A stretch of 64,000 bases of DNA from Bradyrhizobium ivorense (GTDB lineage: Bacteria; Pseudomonadota; Alphaproteobacteria; Rhizobiales; Xanthobacteraceae). Shown here one piece after another: positions 39,180 through 46,919 of the stretch. How positions within the stretch are numbered: position 1 is the stretch's first letter; each line of letters begins with the position of its first letter. Location: positions 26,834 through 90,833 of the forward strand of contig NZ_CAADFC020000010.1 in the NCBI RefSeq assembly GCF_900696085.1, written 5' to 3'. The translations under genes and the position numbers were made by a program. The notes under the pieces were generated by a model. It was not told the DNA's origin and searched no databases. It worked only from the letters and a program-made list of their open reading frames with translations.

Positions 39180-40514
39180 GTGGAATCATTTTCGGGCAGT
39201 CACGGCTTGGACATCACCGACGAGCAGTGGCGGGAGAACGCTTTCAGCATTCCCGCCGATCTGAGAGCTGTGCCTCGCAGCGAGGACGACGACGGTTTGC
39301 GACAGGCCATGCTCATCATCTGGGCCGCGCTCGCCAAGGCGTCGGCCACGATCAAACATTGGTACTCGCTTGTCCCGGAATCGATGATCCTCAAGTTCGC
39401 TGCGACCCTTGACATGCAAGCGCCCGACTATGGTCTTTCATTCGGCGGCACGGAGACCTACGAGGAAATAGTGATGCGGCTCGGCGGTTGTCTTCGCGCC
39501 ATGGAGCGTGAATACACCGAACAGGATCTGGGCTCGAGGCCGACTGATGCAGCCGGATGGCTCGTCGAACACGCAGGCCATTGCGCCTATCTCATTCCCA
39601 TGGGGCGCTTAGCCTGGAAGGACACAAAGGACCCCGCCCAGGACATGCGCAACTTCGATCAGCGCGGACTCCTGCGTGTTCGGTTCGTGCCAGCTGTCGT
39701 GGACGGCGCGAGGGTTCAGATTGTGAAAGCGGATCGGATGGCCAGGAAGTCATCGGCATTCGGTGCCGTGTTGTTTCCTGATTCCATCTTTGACTGCGAG
39801 GAAACACCGACGAGGTTCTTCGTCAGAGCGGTTCACATCCCCAATGGCGAAACCATTATTTCCGATGCATGCAAGGCGGCTCACACCGAACTCTGCCTGA
39901 CCACTGTGTTTCCCGAACTCATGATTGACCCGCAATCGCGTCGTCTCATCGAAACACAACTTGCCGAGAAGCCCTGGCTTGCCGAGGGTGAAATGCCAGA
40001 CGCACCGGGGATCGTGGTGGCAGGCTCGTGGCATGAAGTGGAGGACGGCCAGCGATACAACATCGCTACGATCTACGACGGTCACGGCGTGCAAATTGCT
40101 CGGCACAAGAAGCGCATGGCTTACAAGGACGCTGAAGGCCGCGTGGAAGACATTCGGCACGGGACCGAGCTTGCGATCGTGGTCCTGGAAGAAGCCCTTT
40201 TCGGCTTCGGCATCTGCCTCGATTTTTGTAATAGGTGCTATCATACCCCTTATGGATGGCTCGATGTCGACTTCGCAATAGTTCCGTCATGCGGCAACGA
40301 GGTCACCATGGACGGGCACATCCGAACCGCGAAGGATTTGCACAATGAGCGAAAAACCCGCAGCTTTGTGGTCCAGCAGGCCTATCCGCCGGTGGATCAG
40401 GCTGCCGGGTATGTCCTGAATCCGGACGGGAACTCATCGGGCTGGGCGGCAAATGCGCTTCTCAGGGATGTTCCATGGAGCGTTTTCCGCGGCAAAATGG
40501 TACATGACCGTTGA
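39180..40514 (+). CDS. Carbon-nitrogen hydrolase (nitrilase superfamily)-like protein
   Basis: 444 residues with a GTG start and no strong ribosome binding site. The N-terminal ~190 residues are mainly helical and unknown. The C-terminal half has the nitrilase catalytic triad in order and with family-like spacing: Glu in TTVFPELMID (about residue 246), Lys in ARHKKRMAYK (about 310), and Cys in FGFGICLDFCN (about 345). It could therefore cleave an amide, nitrile or carbamoyl bond. It is an unusual architecture, because nitrilases normally lack such an N-terminal extension. It is 71 bp upstream of the regulator gene on the same strand and lies upstream of the AAA+/helicase cluster. Membership in that system is inference. 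Confidence 0.65.
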   Translation: MESFSGSHGLDITDEQWRENAFSIPADLRAVPRSEDDDGLRQAMLIIWAALAKASATIKHWYSLVPESMILKFAATLDMQAPDYGLSFGGTETYEEIVMRLGGCLRAMEREYTEQDLGSRPTDAAGWLVEHAGHCAYLIPMGRLAWKDTKDPAQDMRNFDQRGLLRVRFVPAVVDGARVQIVKADRMARKSSAFGAVLFPDSIFDCEETPTRFFVRAVHIPNGETIISDACKAAHTELCLTTVFPELMIDPQSRRLIETQLAEKPWLAEGEMPDAPGIVVAGSWHEVEDGQRYNIATIYDGHGVQIARHKKRMAYKDAEGRVEDIRHGTELAIVVLEEALFGFGICLDFCNRCYHTPYGWLDVDFAIVPSCGNEVTMDGHIRTAKDLHNERKTRSFVVQQAYPPVDQAAGYVLNPDGNSSGWAANALLRDVPWSVFRGKMVHDR

Positions 40515-40585
40515 CTTGGCGTTAAAGCAGGCCGATGTAAAGCGTAGTAAAACGAGTTTCCGTAGCCCCCAGATCAGCGGGTCCA

Positions 40586-42268
40586 ATGTCCGCCACCGAC
40601 CGCAAGGCCTTCGAAATATCGCTCGATCGGATCGGGCGCGGCGATGCGACGCCGGCCGAAGCGGCCGCCGCGATCCGAAAAGCGCTGACAAGCGAGCCGT
40701 CGTTGACAGAGCGGGTCTATGATGTGCTCCGCGACGTTACGTGGCGCACGCTGACGTCGCGCTCCTTCGGCGGCGAGCTTTCGCAATGGTTTGAGGTGGT
40801 GCGACACGCGTCGGCACTTGCCGCCAGCAGAAATGCCGGCGGGATGTCGGAGAGAATGCGCGCCTTTGCGGACCTGATCTCGCAGTCAGCCAGGTTTGCC
40901 GAGCTCCAACCATTGGAAGAGGTGCTCAGTCGAAAGCACACCAAGTCGCTTCTGAGCGCAATCGCAGGCGCCGGCAAGGCCGTCAGCAATATCGCACTGA
41001 TGAGCATTCTCGGCCTTCGAGAGTCCAACCTTTCGAGGGTGACCGGTGCCCTGCAGGGAACAGGGCTGATTGAGCGATCCTCGTCGGGAAAGGAAGCAAG
41101 CTTCGCGCTGACTGACCTCGGTCGCCGCGTCGCGAGAAAACTCGACCTCGCCGTCAATGATCCAGCCACAGATCGCGAATGGTGGCATCAAGCGCCCTAT
41201 CCGTTGGCGATCTGGACGGCAAGCGGCGAGCCTGTCGGTGCGAATGCCGCGTTCTATCGACTGACCCGTTCAAAGGAGCCTCATGTCCTTCCGTCGCTTG
41301 CCGACTGGAAAATGACAATTGCGAAGACGTCGCGCGATGAAAGGTTGACCTCCAAGGATACTTGGCGGCTCCAGATCGACGACGCGACTTGGATACAATT
41401 CATGGAGACTGTCACGTCGGATGGCTGTCTGTGTATCCTTGGATCAGACGTATCTTTGGCCATGAAGGCGATGAGCGAAGTTGAACATGCGCTGAAAATC
41501 GCAAAGGAGGCGGAGGCGCGGGCCCGACGCGAGCTCGCCGATATTCAAAACCGTCTGGTGGCTTACCAATCCGCGAACTCGCACGTCAGAGACGAGATCA
41601 TGAGCGTTGCCGCGCGGTCGAATCAACGCGTGCGCGAGACCATAGACGTCTGGACACACGCCGCGGAGAACCAGATCGTACCGAACGAACTGCACGCGGT
41701 AGAGAAGGACCTTGGTGCAATGCAGGTCGCAGTGCGCAACCTCATGAGCCCGGTTGACATCTTTACGGAGGGAAAGTCCGCTTCTGGCTGGATCGATCCG
41801 AACCTGGTCGTGATGGAAGCCATGAACACGGCAAGAGAGCTCGATCCGAGTATCCATGCGACCGCATCGTTCGGCAAAGTTCCGAAAGTTCGTGGTGCGG
41901 TGTCGCCGCTGCGTACAGTTCTCAGTTACATGGTCCTCATAGGCACTCGTTATGGCGCATACGATTTTCGTGGCGCGTTGAAAGGATCCAACCTGGTCAC
42001 AACGGTACGCGTCAAAAGTCCCGACGAGCACGCGCAGCTCACGCCGTTCGAGGTGGTGACGAGTTCTGGTCTCGGCTATTGTCGTGCGATTGTAGAAACG
42101 AATGGCGGAGCTTTCGAAGTGCGGGAAACCGGTTCGGGATCTGACACCATGATCGTTTTTTCTTGGCCTGTAGAGGGGAGAACCCCGCACGGAGGCAAGG
42201 TAAAGTTCGGACCACCGGCCAAGACGAACAAATCGCGCAAGCGCCCTGTTCGCGGAGTCGTCGATTAG
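40586..42268 (+). CDS. Winged-helix/PAS/degenerate histidine kinase-like regulator
   Basis: 560 residues. After a helical N-terminus comes a probable winged helix-turn-helix (AVSNIALMSILGLRESNLSR then GLIERSSSGKEASFALTDLG, about 130-180). A PAS-like segment follows (YPLAIWTASGEPVGANAAF, about 205-290), then a coiled coil (ALKIAKEAEARARRELADIQ), and a C-terminal part resembling a histidine kinase ATPase whose last box is GLGYCRAIVETNGG. I cannot find the ATP-binding Asn box or a clear phospho-acceptor His, so it is probably not an active kinase. It may sense a ligand and control transcription of the neighbouring hydrolase or of the helicase cluster. Confidence 0.6.
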   Translation: MSATDRKAFEISLDRIGRGDATPAEAAAAIRKALTSEPSLTERVYDVLRDVTWRTLTSRSFGGELSQWFEVVRHASALAASRNAGGMSERMRAFADLISQSARFAELQPLEEVLSRKHTKSLLSAIAGAGKAVSNIALMSILGLRESNLSRVTGALQGTGLIERSSSGKEASFALTDLGRRVARKLDLAVNDPATDREWWHQAPYPLAIWTASGEPVGANAAFYRLTRSKEPHVLPSLADWKMTIAKTSRDERLTSKDTWRLQIDDATWIQFMETVTSDGCLCILGSDVSLAMKAMSEVEHALKIAKEAEARARRELADIQNRLVAYQSANSHVRDEIMSVAARSNQRVRETIDVWTHAAENQIVPNELHAVEKDLGAMQVAVRNLMSPVDIFTEGKSASGWIDPNLVVMEAMNTARELDPSIHATASFGKVPKVRGAVSPLRTVLSYMVLIGTRYGAYDFRGALKGSNLVTTVRVKSPDEHAQLTPFEVVTSSGLGYCRAIVETNGGAFEVRETGSGSDTMIVFSWPVEGRTPHGGKVKFGPPAKTNKSRKRPVRGVVD

Positions 42269-43091
42269 CCGCTGAGGCTACGGCTCGAGATTGGCTTGAG
42301 CCTGGAATCATACCGGACCACGCCTTCCATCGTGTTGTTGGCGGAGAACCACGGAGGTCCACGATAGTGGTCGCATTTTGCAGATGCGCTCTCCGCACAC
42401 ATGCTTAGGCCAACGTCTTGGCTCCGCGCCAGGAGCGGTTGTGCCGAACCGGCTGCTTGAACATTGAGGCGGACTTGGTGGCATCGATCCCCTCTTCCGC
42501 GCGTTCATCGATGGTCGCGGCGCGCTCGTCATCCATCGCTTAGACTCCCGAAGCCGCGCTGGCGCGTCGAGATGGGCCACCAGATCTGCATGTTCCGAAC
42601 AGCGTCATCGCTATGAGACCGGTACGGCCGACTCGAACATAATTCCATCAGCCTGCGTTACTGGTCCGGCTGACGCTGGTGTCCATCGCTGAGCCGAGCA
42701 CTTGCATCCTCATATCATTCGGACCACGCATTGCGGTCGCTCTGCTGGCTACGTCTTTGAGGATGAAGTTCTCCGACGCGCGCCACATCCCTCGGCTCGG
42801 GTTGAGCTTCGAGGACTGCATCGCAGCACATAAGACCATCGGCTGTCACGCCTCCTCTGACGAGTGAGCGCCGCCCTCTGCAAAGGCGATCCCATCCGGC
42901 ACCTCTGCACGAAACGGACAATAGAGTCACCGTCGCGCAACAACGTGCGCAATTATCCCGAGCCAGCCAATTCGCGATTTCCATCGGCGCAGCCTCCAGC
43001 CGATATTTGGTTGCATTGCAATGCGCCTACCTGCAGCGCGGGTGGGTACACGGCAGGAGGATCTGCCCCAAATTGAAGCGAGGTCATTTTG
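42269..43091. other. Gene-free stretch
   Basis: 820 bp without a recognisable gene. Short frames on both strands look random. The promoter of the following small gene should lie at its end. Confidence 0.4.
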
Positions 43092-43622
43092 ATGAAGGAT
43101 CTGAAAACGCGCAGCGCAAACTCCCCGAAAACGGGCCTGCATCGCGGCACCACAGGATACGCGATCAACTTCTTCCGCTCGGACATCCTGGTCAATCTGC
43201 AGCTGGATCTGAAGAGGCTTGAAAAATCAGGCATTGATGAAGATGTCTGCCGCAAAATCAGAGAGCTGCTCAGTGCGCTTGTGTCTGCGGCATCGGCTGA
43301 GCCAAAGGGCTCTTTTTGGGGAAGGGCCGTCCACGAAGTGTTGCGGGATTACGAGTCCACCTATCGGGAATGGAATAATGTAAAAGGAAGCGACGCTCAA
43401 GCTGCGCAAAAACGAGATGAATTGCTTTCCAGGCTGCAAGACTTAAGGCATTCGATCGCGAACGTCTGCCGCCGCAACGCTCATAGTCTATCGGAAGCGC
43501 ACGATCTCGAACTGATCACAGCAATCAACGAGGCTTTGAAAGAGGCGATCAAAGCCGTCCCAGGAACATTTTCTGCTCTCACCAAGAGTGCCGAGCGATT
43601 TGCAGCTCGTGCTCTTACGTGA
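43092..43622 (+). CDS. Small helical protein of unknown function
   Basis: About 176 residues starting at ATG 43092, with GAGG ten bases before and a TTG one codon earlier. The sequence is charged and almost wholly helical (LVNLQLDLKRLEKSGIDEDV and AAQKRDELLSRLQDLRHSI), with no signal peptide or membrane segment. No family is recognised. It is followed by a strong terminator at 43766-43792, so it is its own transcription unit just upstream of the AAA+/radical SAM/helicase cluster. It could be a regulator or antitoxin-like partner, but nothing in the sequence proves this. Confidence 0.6.
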   Translation: MKDLKTRSANSPKTGLHRGTTGYAINFFRSDILVNLQLDLKRLEKSGIDEDVCRKIRELLSALVSAASAEPKGSFWGRAVHEVLRDYESTYREWNNVKGSDAQAAQKRDELLSRLQDLRHSIANVCRRNAHSLSEAHDLELITAINEALKEAIKAVPGTFSALTKSAERFAARALT

Positions 43623-44433
43623 AGCGCTGTATTGATCAGGTTCGATCGAAAGCCAGCGATGCTTTTGTTTCTGTCTTGATCTCTGAGACCTCTTGCAGGT
43701 TGGGGTTCGAGCCGCCGCGAACACGTTCCGTCCGACGCAAAAATGCCAAGACAGCCACACCTCTTGCGCGCCGCAGGCGCGCTTCTTTTTTTGCTCTTCA
43801 TGAATCGCCTGAATATCGCTTAAAGCGTGGTTGCTAAGGTCAGGTCGAAGCGAGCTTGGACGCGCGGGTCGTCGGACGCGTCCCTCAGCTGCACCTCAGC
43901 ATGTTCCCTCATCTCTTCTGATGGGTAACGACGTGCTGCCTGCCGTTCGCAAAGTCTTGCCGCCGCGGAGCCATAGTCCCTTCGGTCATTTGCGCGCGCT
44001 AGGTGACTTCAAGATGATCGGCGCGTCCATCAATTCGGGTTCGAGCCGATGCCTCCGAAACCTGCATGTTGGGCCGAAATCTGAGTCCTCGGCAGTCCCA
44101 CCGATGTCGGCGCTGCCAATGTGCTGCCTCACAGCGGTCAGCATCGGTGCGGCCAGATCTCATCAACTGATTTTCGAGGTCGGCAGCCGCCGCCTTCAAA
44201 TGGCGTCTTTGCCGGGTACAGGCGAGGCGTTTGGATCACCCGGCCAGATCGCCGGCATCTGACGAACGCTGCGCTTCGACGCTCCCCATTTAGGAGCCGC
44301 GGAATCTCGTCCGCTCCGCCCATCTCCTCTTACCGGCTTATCCCAATTCCCTATGGACTTCTGGGAATTACTCTCGAAATCGGCGAGTGACATGCCGTAT
44401 AGTCGCGCGATACGCGTAAAAGGGGGTTTTTCG
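43623..44433. other. Terminator and upstream region of the AAA+ gene
   Basis: Contains the terminator at 43766-43792. The rest, up to the AGGGGG ribosome binding site at about 44421, shows no gene and should hold the promoter of the four-gene cluster. Confidence 0.45.
43766..43792 (+). terminator. Rho-independent terminator
   Basis: A perfect 7-bp stem, GCGCGCC-gca-GGCGCGC, followed by TTCTTTTTTT, 143 bp downstream of the small helical gene. It isolates that gene from the cluster that follows. Confidence 0.85.
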
Positions 44434-46263
44434 GTGCACGAGAATTCGGTGGAAAGAGCCAGATGGCTGCGCGATTTGCTGCGCTTTCTGCCGCTGCGCA
44501 GCCAATTCGTGCTCTCGGGCAATACTCGCGACCTTCAGATGCACGAAATCGCTGCTGGCGAGGTGACCGCGGCGCCCTTGTCCAGAGTTCTGCCGGACGT
44601 CTTGAAAGCAGCTGGTTATGCGCAGATCGCCTGGTTCGATCTTCTGAACGGATTCCGGGATATCGAGCCGGCAGACGGAAGCTACCTCTCTCGGTTGGGT
44701 CTGATGCCGACAAACGGCGCTGCGGCAGGCGGTATCGATCTTCTGTCGACGACGCTTGAGCGCCATGTCACAGCTGACGGACAACCCTCCGCCCTTGTTG
44801 TCGACTTTGCCTCCAGGCTGGTTACGCGAAACGACGCGTTGTCACCTGCCGAGCACCAGCTTTTCTCCCGAGCGCTGATCCTCTCCCATGCGGCGCGTGC
44901 CCGTCCAGCGGGCGAGAAAAGGCTGCCTTTCTTCAATACGGTCGTCTGGATCGTCGACAAGGAGGGGGATCTGCCGGATTGGTTCCTGATCGGAAACCCG
45001 AAAATCAGGCACATCCCCATCGGACGACCGGATCATCTTGCCAGAAAAAGCATGATCCGCTCCTTGGTCCGGGGTCTGCCGGGCGCGCAGAACGCACCAC
45101 AGCCGGCATTGGAGAAGTGTACGCAAGAGTTCGTGGACGAGACCGAAGGCCTTTTATTGTTGGACGTGAGCGCGGTCGCCCAGCTCGCCCGCAGCGAGGC
45201 CGTCCCATTCGATCGCATCGCCGATGCGGTCCGACGCTTCAAAGTGGGCGTGACTGAGGATCCCTGGCGCAAGATCGGCCGCGAGAAGATCAGTTCGGGC
45301 GAAGAATTCGTCAGACGCCGGGTCAAGGGACAGTCCCACGCTGTCACGCATATGCTTGATATCGTCAAGCGCGCGGTGACAGGGATCGGACAATCGCCGC
45401 GGGGCGGCCGGCCAAGAGGTGTCGTCTTTCTTGCTGGGCCGACCGGTGTCGGCAAGACGGAACTCGCTAAGACTATCACCAGCCTGCTTTTTGGCGATGA
45501 ATCTGCCTATATCCGCTTCGACATGTCCGAGTTCAGTGCCGAGCATTCCGACCAGCGGCTGATCGGTGCGCCGCCCGGCTACATCGGATATGACGTCGGC
45601 GGCGAGCTCACCAACGCCATTCGTGAAAAACCCTTCAGCGTCGTCTTGTTCGACGAGATCGAGAAGGCTCATCCGAGGATTCTCGATAAATTTCTGCAGG
45701 TTCTCGACGACGGCGTCCTCACCTCCGGCCGAGGCGATCGGGTCTATTTCTCGGAAGCCTTCATTGTCTTCACCTCGAATTTAGGCATCTACGTACCGGG
45801 GCCGTCCGGCGAGAGAATTGCCAATGTCACGCCCGAGGAGACTTTCGAGGCTGTACGCAGCAAGGTGCGCGGCGAGATCGAAAGGCACTTCAAGCAGGTC
45901 CTCAACCGGCCCGAGATACTGAACCGGATCGGAGAGAACGTCATCGTTTTCGACTTTATCCGCCCCGAGGTCGCAAACGAGATATTCGATTCAATGGTCG
46001 ACAACCTGCTCAGGGACGTCAGTTCGCTGGGCCATGACGTGACCTTGAGCGGAAGTGCCCGCGAGGTGCTTCGCGGCTTGTGCCTTTCTGATCTTTCCAA
46101 TGGCGGCCGAGGCATCCGCAACCAGGTCGAAGCTCACCTGATCAACCCGCTATCCCGGGCTCTGTTCGATCGCGGAGCCGAAACGGGCCGCAGATACAGG
46201 ATCGACGCGGTCCGCCCCGGGGCATCGACCTCGATTGATCTCGTGAGCGAGCAGTCCTCATGA
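44434..46263 (+). CDS. ClpA/ClpB-like AAA+ ATPase (first gene of helicase cluster)
   Basis: About 609 residues from a GTG preceded by AGGGGG. The frame is also open from ATG 44353, but that start has no ribosome binding site. The N-terminal ~270 residues look like a degenerate AAA module (LLRFLPLRSQFVLSGNTRDL, no Walker A). The C-terminal half is a Clp-type D2 ring ATPase: Walker A AGPTGVGKTELAK, pore loop GAPPGYIGYDVGGEL, Walker B VVLFDEIEKAH, sensor 1 FIVFTSNLG, and a Clp small domain. It lacks a protease-binding loop I can recognise. It probably remodels a protein or nucleoprotein target for the following gene products. Its stop overlaps the next start (ATGA). Confidence 0.82.
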   Translation: MHENSVERARWLRDLLRFLPLRSQFVLSGNTRDLQMHEIAAGEVTAAPLSRVLPDVLKAAGYAQIAWFDLLNGFRDIEPADGSYLSRLGLMPTNGAAAGGIDLLSTTLERHVTADGQPSALVVDFASRLVTRNDALSPAEHQLFSRALILSHAARARPAGEKRLPFFNTVVWIVDKEGDLPDWFLIGNPKIRHIPIGRPDHLARKSMIRSLVRGLPGAQNAPQPALEKCTQEFVDETEGLLLLDVSAVAQLARSEAVPFDRIADAVRRFKVGVTEDPWRKIGREKISSGEEFVRRRVKGQSHAVTHMLDIVKRAVTGIGQSPRGGRPRGVVFLAGPTGVGKTELAKTITSLLFGDESAYIRFDMSEFSAEHSDQRLIGAPPGYIGYDVGGELTNAIREKPFSVVLFDEIEKAHPRILDKFLQVLDDGVLTSGRGDRVYFSEAFIVFTSNLGIYVPGPSGERIANVTPEETFEAVRSKVRGEIERHFKQVLNRPEILNRIGENVIVFDFIRPEVANEIFDSMVDNLLRDVSSLGHDVTLSGSAREVLRGLCLSDLSNGGRGIRNQVEAHLINPLSRALFDRGAETGRRYRIDAVRPGASTSIDLVSEQSS

Positions 46264-46913
46264 GTGGGATGATCAACATTTCGCGCATTCATTTCCCGAT
46301 CACGACCCTGGGGCCCGGCCGCAGGATCGGGATCTGGTTCCAAGGTTGCTCGATCCGTTGCCCAGGATGCATCTCCATGGACACATGGGCGCAGGGACGC
46401 GGAACAACCACTGTAGAAGACGTTGTCCAGGCTGTTTCACCTTGGCTGGCGGCGGCCGACGGGATCACAATTTCGGGTGGAGAGCCCTTCGACCAGCGCG
46501 AGGCCTTGATCGATCTTCTGGTCCAGCTTCGCGCTCAAACGAAGGCGGATATCCTCGTGTTTAGCGGCCACCCCTGGGCCACGATCTGCGATGCGCTCGC
46601 GGCATCGCCATCTCTCATCGACGCGATCGTTTCCGGGCCATTCGAAGTCAATGAGACGCAAACTCTCGCGCTTCGTGGCAGCGACAATCAAGAATTGCAC
46701 CTCCTGACACCCTTGGGCCGCGCTCGGTTCGCAAGCTTCGAGCGCCGCATCGACGAAACAGACCGCGCCTTCGATGTCATGTTCGACGACCATGGCGACC
46801 TCTGGCTTGCCGGCATTCCCGCCCGCGGCGACTTCCGGCGGCTGCGACATATTCTCGAAGACGGCGGATCGACGCTTGGGACTTCGGAAGATACCCGCTT
46901 CCTTTCTCTTTAG
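46260..46913 (+). CDS. NrdG-like radical SAM activase-type protein
   Basis: 217 residues of the 4Fe-4S single-domain radical SAM group to which NrdG, PflA-like and QueE-like activases belong. The cluster motif is GCSIRCPGC (Cx3Cx2C), preceded by GPGRRIGIWFQ and followed by ITISGGEPFDQREAL, the AdoMet-binding GGE motif. The C-terminal ~70 residues extend beyond plain NrdG. No glycyl-radical enzyme or anaerobic reductase (nrdD) is nearby. The gene overlaps the AAA+ gene by ATGA and ends 6 bp before the giant helicase gene, so its product should act on or with those proteins. Confidence 0.85.
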   Translation: MSGMINISRIHFPITTLGPGRRIGIWFQGCSIRCPGCISMDTWAQGRGTTTVEDVVQAVSPWLAAADGITISGGEPFDQREALIDLLVQLRAQTKADILVFSGHPWATICDALAASPSLIDAIVSGPFEVNETQTLALRGSDNQELHLLTPLGRARFASFERRIDETDRAFDVMFDDHGDLWLAGIPARGDFRRLRHILEDGGSTLGTSEDTRFLSL

Positions 46914-46919
46914 AATTTA

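Noticed and set aside
41444..42190. 248-codon minus-strand frame
   Set aside because: Antisense to the wHTH/PAS regulator. High-GC shadow without domains.
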